Assembly (NCBI GenBank): GCA_026770025.1
Contig: JAMXDE010000018.1
Span: forward strand, 930,001-994,000
Reading direction: 5' to 3'
DNA: 64,000 bases
Source of the DNA: Craspedostauros australis
Taxonomy: Eukaryota; Bacillariophyta; Bacillariophyceae; Mastogloiales; Achnanthaceae
The notes under the pieces are model-generated. The model made no database searches and was not told where the DNA came from. It was given only the letters and a program-made list of their open reading frames with translations. A program made the translations under genes and the position numbers. Below, one piece after another: positions 10,631 through 22,400 of this stretch (the first letter of the stretch is position 1; the number at the start of each line of letters is the position of its first letter).

Positions 10631-11035
10631 TCATTTGCCGTAACCACTGCTGGACGACAGCTTGGGATACAACTCGCACGTCTTCAAGGCTTCGTTGAAC
10701 TTATCGCGCAGCGTATCAAAGTCCTCCAATCCCACAGCGATGCGGATGAGGTTGGGCGAGACGTCGTAGCTCATGGCAAAATCCAACTCATGATAATGCG
10801 CCAGCAGCGTGTAGGGACACACCAGCGTGAAATTGGTCCCCAACGACGGACCCTTCGCGACGTCGAGCACATCGTAGAACGTCCGCTGGCACATGTGCGA
10901 GTTGAGGTGGATGGACATCAGTCCTCCGTACCCGCCGTTGGGCTTGAGGTATTCGGAATAGAGGGGCGCACAGAACTTGGGGTACGACACGCATGAGTCT
11001 TTGGGACACTCGGCAGAAGTCCGGATTCGTTTCAA
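10631..11035 (-). pseudogene. C-terminal fragment of cystathionine gamma-synthase-like PLP enzyme (copy 1)
   Basis: About 130 residues match the C-terminal domain of Cys/Met-metabolism PLP-dependent enzymes, best the fungal-type cystathionine gamma-synthase pattern: YPKFCAP, GGYGGLMSIHL, then KGPSLGTNFTLVCPYTLLAH, and finally NLIRIAVGLEDFDTL followed by a short tail. The catalytic lysine and the N-terminal two thirds are absent. Sequence to the right of 11035 shows no further coding match, so this is a 5'-truncated relic. The frame is open here, but the second copy at 53621-54026 carries a frameshift, so selection is not keeping it. A distant upstream exon cannot be excluded without transcript data. 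Confidence 0.7.
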
Positions 11036-11705
11036 CCGATACCAATTATACGTACAATTGCATCATGATGTTATGCTTCGATCATGCATAATTGTCGATG
11101 TGGTCGTCAATTGCTCCCTTTAGAATGCCATGAAACGCAACAGATATACTCCACGACATTCCAGACAATTTCACATGATAGCAATAGTTTATCAATACAG
11201 ATGTGATAACCAATGAAATGTCAGATGTCTCTTCATTTGTTGTTTATTTAATGTGATAGGTCTTTTTGATCGTGCTCAAAATGTTTATCCGTGTCCCTTC
11301 TCCTCCTTTCGTGTTATGTGCAGTCTTGGCGGCCAAACTGTGTATGGAGCAGAATGCCAAGTTCACGTTCTGTCGGGTCACCCCAACGATCCCATGCAGT
11401 TTTCCGTGTTTCTCATCGAGAAGAAAACAGTGAGATTTATTGCGGTTGTTCCTGTTTTTGTTCTTTGCAGTCACACAACACGTAATTGAACACACATTCA
11501 CCTTGCGGAACCCTCAAGAACCAACGAAGATTGCTACCTCTCAGCAACCAACATGGACGTGAGGCATGTCACCTATCATGGACGTGTTGTGCAGAGCCAT
11601 CATCCTCTTCCTGTGCACTGTACCATGCTTCTCCACATGAAAGTACCCATACTCACTTCGAACCATCTTGGATCCCTTTTCACATCTCATAAAAACAACT
11701 GTCTC

Positions 11706-11794
<89 letters not shown>
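11706..11794. repeat. (CAA)n microsatellite, about 30 units (copy 1)
   Basis: An uninterrupted run of CAA lies about 20 bp upstream of a TATA box. The same repeat in copy 2 has about 62 units. The Gln, Thr and Leu runs in the reading frames over it are translations of the repeat and not genes. Confidence 0.95.
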
Positions 11795-11795
<1 letters not shown>

Positions 11796-11811
11796 GCGAT
11801 AACTTATATTC

Positions 11812-11819
11812 TATAAAAG
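11812..11819 (+). promoter_or_regulatory. TATA box of secreted-protein gene 1 (candidate)
   Basis: TATAAAAG stands between the CAA repeat and the leader of the gene at 12479, and it is kept in copy 2 at 54899. It is some 660 bp upstream of the ATG, so a long leader or a 5' UTR intron is implied. A donor-like GTACGT begins near 11927. Both points are inference. Confidence 0.45.
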
Positions 11820-12478
11820 TAGTGCACAACACCTAACTGCAAGCGAGACAAGCGCAAGGAAAACAAAACCACAGCCATCCCGAAACACACCAACTGATCG
11901 AAAACCGAAACAGAACGAAGCAAACGGTACGTTCATTTGTGTGCATCATGGCCGTGACCATGACAACACCATGGCATGACGCAGCAGGTGCCCACGCGCC
12001 ATTGTGACTGGCGTGAACAGACGCTTCCAGGTCCAGCTTGCCAGTCATCTACACACTCTCGGAATCGTCCTCTGCTCTACCTGCGAACTGTTCTCATGGC
12101 GGTCCACCGATGTCACAATGTGGCAAGGGGATGCCATGCCACTCCTCTATACCCCCACTCCCAGCAAGATCAGACTTCGTTCTCGTTCTCCCTCATATCA
12201 CATCCTCGCTCATCACACGCTCATCACATCGCCCACTTGTTCGCCCATCCACAACCACGACGCTTCTCTCAACAAACAAATCGCTGGATGGATTGCATCT
12301 TGACTCCTGTCTGATCTGGCTGCGGCCAATGTCGTGGTTTGTTTCCACCTATTCTTCGCATGGTACAACACGTCTGCGACCCATCTGGATCTGCATCTGG
12401 ATCTGCATCTGCGTGCGCACTGTTTCGTTCCATGCAGACAACGACGTACACTGACAAACCAACCAACCGATAGCAACC

Positions 12479-13678
12479 ATGTTCAAGATCAAGGCATCTA
12501 TTATCGGCGCTCTCGTCTTTGCCAGCATGGCAATGACGCTGGCTTTGGATCCAGCTGAAGATTCGGTGTTCGCTCCGCAAAGATCGTTGAATGAAGATGT
12601 ACCGCCGTCGTCGATGCCATCAGAGGAGCCGACTGAGACCCCTGTTCTACCTTCCATGCTCGTCGGTTGCCTCGAAACGCCAGGGGATGTCGACAGCACC
12701 TTCCACAAAAGAAGGCGTCCGTCCAGAGTTGTTTGCGACGAGGTCGATGGTACATGCGCCAACTTTGTGAGGGCCATCAAGAGACTCCCAGGCAAAAAGG
12801 GCAGGCTTGTCAAGAGCATCTTCGCATGCAACGGACAAAACCGGGCAAACACGCAAGGCATCTCTCAGACACGCTTCGACCGTGTGAAGAATGATGACGA
12901 CGCCATTGCCCTCATCTTGAATGCTGTCCGAGGCAGCGGGATCATCATGACCGGACGGGGCGACGCACTCACCGCAGCATGCAGTGCCGAAGGATACTCA
13001 TGCTGTCCACCCAAAGGTTGCTTATCCAACGGTGGATCGTTCACCATCACCCCATATTCCTGCACATCAGTTGGCTCTTGCACCAACGTCGCTCCCAACG
13101 TCATGATCTTCGAGAGCTGCACTGGGGAGAACTCCTGCAGAAACTTTGGACAGTTCCGCCCACGTCACCCGGATGGTAACGCTGTCATCGGTAGCAAGAT
13201 TATTGAACTATGGGCATGCACCGATACTTCCAGCTGCCAGAATCTTGGAAGGAACATCTACGGTTCTATCCGAGTTAAATCCCATGCATGCTTTGGGTTG
13301 CGCAGCTGCATGAATCTCGGACGCCGTTCCAACCAGGAAGAGGACGAGTCCCCGCCCGTCATCGCCGACATCATCATCGAAGACTTCGCATGTAGAGGAG
13401 AAAATGCATGCAAGAATGCCCACAGAGGTGATTCCAAGCATCTTGGAAGCCTTTTTATTGGGAACAATGCGTGCACGGGGGACAATAGCTGCAATGGTGT
13501 CGCTAACAGTGACGATGCCATTCATGACCTTGTCATTGCTCGAATTAGTTGCTTTGGGAACAACAAATGCCAAGACTGTGTCAACACGAATATGTGTTCC
13601 GGATCCCCCAACTCTACCTATACCATCCGTTATCCAAGTTTTGGCTGCCCAGGGCCAAACCCAGATGCATGCTCTTGA
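12479..13678 (+). CDS. secreted Cys-rich repeat protein 1 (399 aa, function unknown)
   Basis: The protein starts with a clear signal peptide (MFKIK, then hydrophobic to about residue 22). An acidic Pro/Ser linker (25-60) and a Cys-containing helical region with a basic patch (65-165) follow. Seven repeats make up the rest, built around C-x4/5-C pairs at 195/201, 214/220, 247/253, 271/277, 305/311, 332/338 and 358/364. Each repeat ends in a short alternating hydrophobic strand (SKII, SIRV, DIII, SLFI, DLVI), then three variable residues, then AC or SC. This suggests a disulfide-rich beta-solenoid exposed outside the cell (inference). Such Cys-repeat secreted proteins of unknown function are frequent in diatoms, as I recall. 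There is no intron in the coding part. The paralogue at 55586 is the same length to one residue. I do not recognise a named family. Confidence 0.85.
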   Translation: MFKIKASIIGALVFASMAMTLALDPAEDSVFAPQRSLNEDVPPSSMPSEEPTETPVLPSMLVGCLETPGDVDSTFHKRRRPSRVVCDEVDGTCANFVRAIKRLPGKKGRLVKSIFACNGQNRANTQGISQTRFDRVKNDDDAIALILNAVRGSGIIMTGRGDALTAACSAEGYSCCPPKGCLSNGGSFTITPYSCTSVGSCTNVAPNVMIFESCTGENSCRNFGQFRPRHPDGNAVIGSKIIELWACTDTSSCQNLGRNIYGSIRVKSHACFGLRSCMNLGRRSNQEEDESPPVIADIIIEDFACRGENACKNAHRGDSKHLGSLFIGNNACTGDNSCNGVANSDDAIHDLVIARISCFGNNKCQDCVNTNMCSGSPNSTYTIRYPSFGCPGPNPDACS

Positions 13679-16140
13679 GGTGTTCACAGTGAAGGCGTGT
13701 GCAGGAAGAGACGCCCAGCAACGGCTCAAAAAGAGCACCATCTCGAATGCTCAGTCATTGAGAGGATAGTGCTCTGATGGTTGATCACCCTGCTTGAGCT
13801 TGATGGTCTCCCCAATCATTCTCATCGCACACTCGCTATTGATGAATGGATTGATAACCGAAACGAGTGGATGGTACGGATGGCACATGGAGGTGCTACG
13901 TACGTGTCTATCACCATCACCACCACCACCACCTGCCTCGGAAGGTCTCTATTCTTCGACCAGAGCATAGCAAGCACCTCGCAAACGTACCACACGTACA
14001 TACATACCATAACAACACTAATTACTTGGCTACACCAGAGTATGCGACACTAGTTTTACATGCATCCTTTCGTTGTTGACCTTCAACTATTTGTGCGATA
14101 CAGTGTGTGCGATACAGTGTGTGCGATACAGTGTGTGCGATAGAGTGTGTGCGATAGAGTGTGTTTGTGTCTGTCTATTGGAATGTGAAGTAGAGGGCGA
14201 AGTAGAGGACAAAGTATGAAGACTCATGAATACGCACGAGCTGCTCTTGAAGTGGATCCTTCCGTCCCAACTTATTCCGAAAATGAGAGAATCATGCCAA
14301 GAGAGAAGGAAGGCAAGGCAGCAATGAATGTGAGTGAGCGAGGGTCAGAGGACGAGAACCACCATGTGGAGTGTGCAGGGTTTGCCTGAGGTACCGAGCC
14401 CAATCTCGATTGGTTGACGTTTTGACGTGGCTGGCTAATTTCCGTTTTTTGGCGCTTGTTGGTGTTTATTGGAGACCATTGGCCTATCGCCGACGGCACA
14501 AGCTGCCATTCAATGAGTTGATGGCCGTTGTCTGACATCTTCACATCATTAGAAAGAAGAGAGCGAGAGCTCTCTATGGATGTGCTCATTGTAGGGAAAC
14601 GGTCTCCGCTTCATGTTCATCTTGATGCCTCTTTTTACCCTTTATCGGCCTTTTCATACGGACGACGTACGGACACGAATCCGGGATTTTTTCTTTGGTA
14701 ACCATTGGTAGCCGCGTAGAGTCTACGGCATTCTGGTACAGAAATTGGTTGCTTTTTCGTCCAATCTCTACCAACAACCTCCCAAAGATCCGCATCCAAT
14801 TCTGTTGCGTCTATTGCTCAAGTGGATGGCATGGTTGCGTTCGTCGCTTCATTCTGCTTCAGGTGGTGTGCTGGTCAGTACTCCAGAATGTTTGTGTGTG
14901 TTGCTGTGGGTGTTTGAAGTCAGTCACTAATGCTCATGACAGCCATGATCATCAATTCGTCAACAAACAAGAGTTCGCGCCAAAAATTATCGTGTGGTTT
15001 TGCGTGTTGTAGATTCTGACTGTACTCTTCACCTGAGTCTGGCTACTTTATGCGAGGTTGTGCATCGGCCTGACGTTGGATCATCGTGCTGTTGCTTTCA
15101 ATCGACACAGTATCCTCCCCTGCACCTGACCATGTAGTCCTAGTCTTCGAATCTCACTTCCTCCAGAGATATACCAACTGCAAGCTCTTTTCGTCGCTTT
15201 ACCGTGTGCTATGCTTGCGAGGAAACACCGCTTCCTGATCACGCACCACAACTGTATTCGTTGACGCCGGTTGCTACATCCTCGCAAAGAGTAGTCACTT
15301 ATCTCTCGCTCATGCGATGGGTGGGGTTGTTGACACAGTCGCTGTTCGTGCTCCATCAAACCATGTTCGAACCGTTCTGTGGAGGAAGCCTGATGTTCTC
15401 TCCTGATCTTCAGCGCCGCTACGGCCAATAATAGAACACTTGCCTCTACATTTCGCATGCGATACATTCTGGACTGCTCTTGTGTGCCAATGCTCCCCAA
15501 GGGATCATTGCTCCTCCAAACAGGATGGACGCAACGATATACATGAATCCAAGTTGCTGTTTCCAAGACAGTTGCTGGTATACGGTCTTCTGGAGTAGAA
15601 CTGAAACACTATTGCAGAACTTATAAACCATATCATCAACTACAATGCTATACGATGAACGAAGCCACAATAGATGACATCAGGATATAAAGAACTGATC
15701 ATAGCATGCGAGGAACACATCGGTTGGCACCACAATGTTTTGTGATCATTTCCACCGCGTGTTAACACGCGGTGGGGCACACAGAAATTCGCCACGATAC
15801 AGCGCGGTGATTGGCATTCGTGAATGGGAACAACAAGTGCCTGCTCCAGAGAAACGAGCAGATCTCGACAACCACCCAACCAATCACCACCAAAGTTAGA
15901 GAGGGTGATGAAAAGCCACACTTGAGAGTGATCACGAAAGGAGAGCTCAAACGGACGGAGCGGAATGGACTTGCCGAGGAGGTTCGTGGCAGAAAAGATG
16001 GTTTTGGGCTGCTACACGCGGGACTGACGTACAAAATGGAACAGCGTCTACAGAGAAAATGACTCATACAACTAAATATAATACCAAATGTTACCAATGG
16101 TCACCAAAAATGGCCTCCCTTCAAGCCATGAGACACTAGA
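13679..16140. other. non-coding host DNA between secreted gene 1 and ODC
   Basis: I see no gene that I can support. The segment is part of the duplication (matching 56789-59343). Several short open frames occur in both copies, but they do not show codon-like conservation. A minisatellite lies at 14090-14165. Against copy 2, 133 bp are missing near 15472, between two ATTCT repeats. Confidence 0.6.
14090..14165. repeat. minisatellite of about 16 bp, GTGTGTGCGATA(C/G)A type
   Basis: Five or so tandem copies of TGTGCGATACAGTG-like units are present here. Copy 2 has essentially one unit near 57200. The expansion (or contraction) therefore followed the segmental duplication. Confidence 0.85.
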
Positions 16141-16248
16141 GTTAATGTTTCCACGCCTCTTGATGCCATCGACATCCCCACTGATTGCCGCGCCGCAGCA
16201 ATCGCAAACATGCTCTGCTCTTGTATCCGCTCTTGCGCTGATTGGAAT

Positions 16249-17916
16249 CTACTCCTCCAACATCTCGGGCAAAACGCTGCAGGTGTAGTACTTCTTGGCC
16301 AGATTGAATCCATTGAAGGTGCACGCCGAGCTGCTAGTGTAGGCTCCCAGGTTCTCGTAGTAGAGGCAGTCGCCGATCTCCAGCTGCGGCAGGAGGACCG
16401 ACCGGTTGACAACGTCGCCAGCGTCGCAGGTGGGCCCGAAGATGGTGGAGGGGTAGAGAACGTCTTCATTGTGATTAGTAGACTTGATGGGGTTGCTGCG
16501 CAACAACCGTGGTCTCACGTGGAGGGTGTCGTCCCAAATTAGATTGTTGAATGGACCATACACGCCTTCGTTGAGGTAGTAGGCGAAGTCGTCGCGGGTG
16601 GCGACAGCCGTCTTGTCTGAGCCCTCGGTGTTGTCTTTGTTGGCAAGGTTGCTGCGGACACTGGTGACAGAAACGACGACAGCAGAGCAGGCGGACACCA
16701 GGTATCGTCCTGGCTCGCCCATGACTCGGATGCTGTCCTCAGGGAAGATCTCGTCGATGAGGGGCGAGATCTGATCGGCCATGCCGGGGAACGACATGAG
16801 GGACATCGCCCTCTCGAGCGCCTCTTCATCTTCCTCCAATTCCTTGGGATGATCCTCATTGGGGACCTCGGAGAGGTTGGCCGGATTCCAAGGGGAGATC
16901 GTGTCGCCAGGGAAGCCACCGCCGATGTCCAAGAGGTTCATATCGAAGCCGAACTCGTTCTTACCCATATCGAAGATTTCGCGGGCATCGTTCAGCGCCG
17001 TCTTGTACGTGGATGCAGTGCGGCAGTTGGAACCAACATGGAAGGCAACACCGACAACGGGCAAGCCGCATTCCTTGGCGGTGCTCAGCAGATCCCTCCA
17101 GTGCGCGCGCGTTGCACCAAACTTGGTGGAGAGTGGGTATTCCGAGCAGGAGTCATCCGTGACGATGCGCAGCACAAGCTCGATGTCCTTGGATACCCCC
17201 GCGCACTTTCGGATCTCGTCAGCATTGTCGAATGTGACCCTGCATACATTCTTTTTGACGGCGGCCTCGATGTGCGAGCGCTGCTTGCAGGGGTTGGCGA
17301 AGATGATGTCGGGGCGCTGCGGCAGATCCGCGGAGCATTCTTCCACGAGAGTAATCTCGCCCAGCGACGCGCAGTCGAAACCAGCCCCAAGTCTTGCCAG
17401 CATCTTGACGATGACGGGATCTGGGTTGGACTTCACAGCAAAGTACGGCGCAACGCGGGGTAAGCGATGCTTCCATTGCATGTACTGCTGCACAATGCTG
17501 CCCAGATCGCACACGTAGAATGCCTCGTCGGTGATGTCGGACCCGTTCGTCTTGGCAATGGCCTGCTCCCTGCGGAGGAAATGGCGAGTGGCGTGGCGCA
17601 GACCCTTGCCGATGGCCGAGCCTTCCATGAACACCTCGTTGTCCTGGAGAATGTCAGCAATCACACTGTGTTCGGGTGAGGCCAGCGAAGGGCGGGCGCT
17701 GTCTGTCTGCGTTTGCATTGTTTCTTTGTTGTCTCTCACTGAGTCATAATCGGTACTTGTCGGCATGATGCTCATCGACATGCCCAGTTGTTGGCGAGGC
17801 GTCATTGACGGTCGATGGATCGACACTTGCATTCGTCCTGTCCTGATACGTGTGGGCGGTGTCAGTCCACAACGGAGTGATCTGCGTGTGACGACACGTA
17901 CTGTGGCAGAAATCAT
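16249..17916 (-). CDS. ODC: ornithine decarboxylase (PLP-dependent, 555 aa)
   Basis: This cytosolic or organellar enzyme makes putrescine from ornithine, the first step of polyamine synthesis. The alanine racemase-fold family motifs are all present: the PLP lysine in YFAVKSNP, HVGSNC, the glycine loop GGGFPG, EPGRYLV, and the active-site Cys-Asp in GPTCDAGD followed by YENLGAYT near the C-terminus. The catalytic residues are therefore intact, unlike antizyme inhibitors. I chose the ATG at 17916. The frame is open further upstream to 18135, but that part translates a CA-rich repeat and reads like leader sequence. The N-terminal 100 residues precede the usual ODC start and begin with an Arg-rich, Asp/Glu-free stretch that could be an organelle targeting signal (inference). 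An acidic insert of about 40 residues follows GGGFPGD. No intron. The gene lies between the two copies of the duplication, with no second ODC copy seen. Confidence 0.93.
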   Translation of the reverse strand: MISATVRVVTRRSLRCGLTPPTRIRTGRMQVSIHRPSMTPRQQLGMSMSIMPTSTDYDSVRDNKETMQTQTDSARPSLASPEHSVIADILQDNEVFMEGSAIGKGLRHATRHFLRREQAIAKTNGSDITDEAFYVCDLGSIVQQYMQWKHRLPRVAPYFAVKSNPDPVIVKMLARLGAGFDCASLGEITLVEECSADLPQRPDIIFANPCKQRSHIEAAVKKNVCRVTFDNADEIRKCAGVSKDIELVLRIVTDDSCSEYPLSTKFGATRAHWRDLLSTAKECGLPVVGVAFHVGSNCRTASTYKTALNDAREIFDMGKNEFGFDMNLLDIGGGFPGDTISPWNPANLSEVPNEDHPKELEEDEEALERAMSLMSFPGMADQISPLIDEIFPEDSIRVMGEPGRYLVSACSAVVVSVTSVRSNLANKDNTEGSDKTAVATRDDFAYYLNEGVYGPFNNLIWDDTLHVRPRLLRSNPIKSTNHNEDVLYPSTIFGPTCDAGDVVNRSVLLPQLEIGDCLYYENLGAYTSSSACTFNGFNLAKKYYTCSVLPEMLEE

Positions 17917-18149
17917 CTTGATGTGTCTGATGTGGTGTTGTATCGGACGGTATGTCTGTGGTGGATTGTTGTAATTGTGCTGCACGTATTTGTGTGCAGT
18001 CGAGGCTCGATCGCTGTTTGGTTTCTGCTTGTGGCAGTATTCTGGGTTCGCTGGCTGGCCGCTATCAACAATCCGACACACACACACGCACACACACGAA
18101 ACATCAACAAAAGACGGCGAGCGAGGACGAACCAAAGGGTGAGAGAAAA
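17917..18149. promoter_or_regulatory. ODC upstream region with CA repeat
   Basis: This is the leader and promoter of the minus-strand ODC gene. It includes a CACACACACG repeat near 18076-18100. I do not see a clear TATA box. Duplication copy 2 starts at about 18150. Confidence 0.45.
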
Positions 18150-18675
18150 GAGACGAGGAGTGCCTGCCGGCTCATCAGGGCTGAGCGAAAAAGCGGAACC
18201 GATGATGCTTGTCACGATCGGAAGGCGAAGCTCCCTTGATGCATGATCGTTTGTACCCTTGGCGGAATTGGACACGCAGCAATGATGGAGGATTGAAACG
18301 TATGGTAGACGCCAACTGGCTACAAGATTATACCCAATTGTGTTGTTTGGCAGATTGCGACCGTTTCGTTTCGCCTGTCACTTTTCTCTGCGTTGTGCCT
18401 TCTGTGGCTGTTTCTGTGGCTGTCGTTGCCCATTGCTGTTCGTGACTCATCAAATACTCGTGACTGGATTCGCTCGTTGGATTGGAGGGTTGAGTTTCTC
18501 TTCCCGGATTCGCTTCTCCTTTGAAGTCCGCCTCACGTTTTTCGATGACGTGTGTCGCGGAATCATGGACCACGCACAAACTCTGACAGCTTGTTTTCTT
18601 CGCCTTCTCCATTCCGTTTCGAGACCAGCACCACCTCGTGGCACGACTGGATTGCGTCGTTCGATGGAACAGTTT
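18150..18675. repeat. segmental duplication copy 2, first piece
   Basis: Host DNA matching 9469-9995 of copy 1 with few substitutions. It ends where the LTR of element D begins. Nothing in it is recognisable as a gene. Confidence 0.85.
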
Positions 18676-19470
18676 TGTTGGCAAGTTCCGCTCACGGTAA
18701 CCTACGATCGTGGAAGATGGTGTTGGTTGATAGTCGTCTGTTTGCTATTTCATTACTTGGCTACTCCGATGCTCTCGGTGTACGCCGTTCTTTTGCCCGA
18801 TGCTCTCGGTACTTCAATCTGTTTCGTAGATTCAGTCTCCGACTATGAGTCGGTACGCGAGATGCTCTCTCGCTCCTCTTCTGTATTCTCTCTCTCTCTC
18901 AACATCGTGTGCTCGTCACGCACGATACTCCGTGTTCAATACGTACTCCGTATTCGACACTCCGTTCATTCAGTACTGGCTCCTACTCCATGAGTACTCG
19001 CCATTTGAAGTTCACCTTCTGTATCCATGATGCTGATGTCCTTCGGTCATCGGATCTTCGCCTCCTGCTCTGACTTGGAGACAGATGTCGACGTGGTGAC
19101 ATGATGACATCCTGTCGACGTCAGTAGGCGTCCTTCTGCTCTCCAGATGTCATGTTCCATTGGTGATGCAGTGGTCTGTCAGATGATATCGTCATCTGAG
19201 GTTTAGTTGGGAAGTACCTCGAGATTCTCTTGGTACCATTGATGGATGGACGGACGATCTTCCAATTCTCTCAGAAATCGTTATTTGCAAATTTCCTCCA
19301 GAAATCTTGCCCGTTTTCGTGTGTTCCATTTCCCCTGTAATTCTGACGAATCACAGTATACTATCGACACGAATGTAGTTGTACCGTCCAAGTGCGTATG
19401 AGAGAATAACGGGTGAACGATGCACATATACACGTACATCTTGACATATACTCACATGTACATCTCGACA
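18676..19470 (-). repeat. 3' LTR of element D
   Basis: Direct repeat of 25798-26590. It begins TGTTGGCAAG and ends CATCTCGACA. Confidence 0.92.
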
Positions 19471-19490
19471 CCCTTCCTGTGTGCATTCGG

Positions 19491-22400
19491 TCATTCGAAT
19501 GTTCTCGATGTGTCAAGGTACGACTTCTCATGTTCACGTTGCAAGTCTGCCTTGATGTTCTTGGTGAATCCGTCGCTTGTGTTTTGCTCGGATTTGACGA
19601 AAATGATTTCGATGGTTTTGTTGATTACCATGTTCCTCACGTAGTGATGGCGCACGTCGATGTGCCGCGATCGTTGGGATGTCGATGGGTTCTTGGCGAT
19701 GAAGATCGCTCCGATGTTGTCCACACGGACCTTAATCGGTGTCCTCACTGGGACGCCCACACTTTCGAGTAGCTGCACGACGAAGAAGATTTCCTTTGCC
19801 GCTTCGGAAAGGGCAACGTATTCTGCTTCGGATGAGCTGAGTGTGACGGCCTTCTGTGCCTTGGATCGCCAAAGGATTGGCACCTTGCACAGGTATAAGA
19901 TGAACCCTCCTACGCTGATTCTCGTGTTCTTGTCTCCTGCATATTCGCTATCGCAAAAGAGCTCCATGTCCCAGCCGTCGTCGTCTGGACGCACTGGATG
20001 GATCTTCAATCCATAGTCCTTTGTATCGATCACATACTTGATGATTCGATACATCTCCTTCATTGCGGCCTTGGTGGGCCCGATCAATACCTTGGAGAGT
20101 TCCCTCACAGGGTTCGCGATATCTGGTCGCGAGTGCTTGATGAGGAAGAGTAGCATACCGACGCCTCGGCGGTATTCGGCATGTTCTTCCGTTCCGACCT
20201 TCTGCAGTCCGTTGTCTTCGGATGGTCGTACGATGATTTGACCCGGGGTTCCCGGTGTCGCGTAGCGCTGCATCTTCTCAACCTTGGTTCCGAACTCTTC
20301 GATGAGATGTCGGATGAGGTGTGGTTGACGCAATGTCGCTCTAGTCTTGTCATGGTTCAGTTCGATGTTGCAGCTGAGGTAGTCTCCGAGTCCACGCTCG
20401 ATTGTCACCTTGAACTTGCTGCCTTGGATGTCCTTCAGGAATGTCTCCAGTGCCTTGGAGTCTCCACAGCAGAAGCAATCGTCCACGTAGATGGCCACGA
20501 TCATGCTTCCTTCGTTCGTCTTCCTGTAGAACAGGCACGGGTCTGCCGCGCTCTGTTCGAAGTTGATATTCTTGAGGGTCGATACCAACATCTTGAACCA
20601 TTGCCTGGCGCTCTGCACAAGTCTGTAGATTGGCTTGTGTAGGGTCAGGGCTTCGTCTGGTTGATGATCCATCCCGTTGGGACAGTTCATGTAGATCTCC
20701 TCGTCGAGGTCTTCATGTAGGAATGCCGTTACAACATCGACAAGTGCGCAGTCCATCTTTTTGATCAGCATGATCACCATCATGACCCGATAGGTCACGT
20801 CATGGATGACGGGTGAGTAATGCTCTTGGAAGTCTACTCCTGCGACTTGTGAATAGCCACATGCAACGAGTCGTGCTCGATGTGTGCCGTCGCGTTTCAA
20901 CTTGAAGACCCATTTGCACTTGCAGCATCTGCAACCGCGTGGGATGGCGTCTCGTTTGATCTTGCTGTACACCTTGCGTGTGTCCATGGAGTCGAACTCC
21001 TTCTTGATGGCTGCTCGATATCCCTTGCGATGGATGGGATCTGGGTGATTGAAGGCTCCATTGAATGTCGTTGGTTCGATGTGCTTCTCTTGTTCCTTGT
21101 TCTCGTCTTGCATCGACAATCCGATGTCGATCGCTGGTGTCTCGGTGATGATTGCGTTCATCCCGTACAGTCCTGTTGTACTATGGTGAGTGATCTCGAT
21201 CTCTTCTTCTTCGTCTTCGATCCCTTCATCATCTGTAGTTTCGTTGTTGGAATCGTCGATCATCTCGTCGCTGAGTTCGTCACTATCGTCATTGGATGAT
21301 GACTTGCTCTCGTAGCCTTCTTCCTTTCGACCTCGTTCGTTGAAGTCTGCGAGCTCACGCAGAGCTCTGGGAATACTCTTCCCTGTAGTTGACTTGGGAT
21401 TAGTTTCTCCCTTCCTGCCTCGTGCTTCGTGACGTCGGATCCTCTCCTTTCTAGTTATGTCACGTTTGCTTGGCTTGCTCGGTGGAGGTCTGGATGGTGT
21501 ACCATGTGTAGACCTCGCTGGTGTGTTCGGAGGAGTGACGCCTGTGTCATCGTCGGCTTCGTCGCCGGATGGTGCGATTTCATCATCCTCATGATTGGAT
21601 TTGCTCCGATCTTCCTCGTCGTTATGGATTAGTTGGGTTACTGCTCCATCGTCCTCGTTATCCTCATCGTCGCTGTCCGATAGGATGTAGTACCTGTTGC
21701 TGTCAGCGAAAGATACTCTTTTTGCTTCTGATGTTTGATGCGTTGCCGTCTTCGGCGTTGCTCCCTTCCGTCCGATGGTTGTGAAGCCGTCTGCATCTGT
21801 TGTTCCTGCTTCGCTGGATATGTTCGGTGCTGGTGCCCAGCCACGGAACTGTCCGTACGATTGGTTGAGCCACTTGATGTCGCGAGAGCAGACCAGTGAC
21901 TTGGTCGATGGTCTGTACATGTTGTAGACCCCTGATGCATGTTGGTGTGCATATCCGATGAACACCATCTCTTCTCCTCTATTCTTGAGCTTGGCGGTAA
22001 TCCCGCCATAGGTAGTCTTCACAACACCCACCTCTCCGAAAGTGCGGAGTGCATCTGCATATGGTGGATCGCTGCTGAAGAATTGGCGATGTGGTGACTC
22101 CTTCTGATTCTTCGCTACAGTGATGTTGGCGATGGCGGTGGCAGTGCTTGCAGCTGCTGCCCACAGGCCATGCCTATACTCTTCGTCGAGTTGTGCTCCG
22201 TTGAGCATGGAACGGATCTTGGTATAGAGGTACGCAAACTTGCGTTCCACTCTGTTGTTCTGTTGCGGCGTGTTCGATGCCGTGAATTCGAATTTCACAT
22301 TGAGTCCTGCATCGATGAGAATATCCTGCGTGGATTTGTTCTCTCCGCTGTTGTCACCTCGGAAGATGATCTGTTGGTCACCAGTCTGTGACTTGATCGT

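Larger units (their letters stand above)
9469..16141. repeat. segmental duplication, copy 1 (host DNA)
   Basis: This host segment matches 18150-18675, 26591-26702 and 53465-59343 in the same order and orientation. Copy 2 is interrupted by element D and by the foldback with its nested elements. The copies are near-identical in flanks and non-coding DNA with scattered substitutions and small indels, and they differ mainly in simple repeats and in the secreted-protein gene. Ornithine decarboxylase lies between the copies, so this was probably a tandem duplication (inference). Confidence 0.9.

Noticed and set aside
15446-15670. Short hydrophobic minus-strand frame (FMYIVASILFGGAMIPWGAL) shared by both copies
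   Set aside because: The C-terminus differs between copies because of the 133-bp deletion, and there is no recognisable start or family. It could be an exon but is not supported.
17917-18135. N-terminal extension of the ODC frame
   Set aside because: It reads through a CA repeat (Cys-Val alternation) and has no likeness to ODC. It is better explained as leader.
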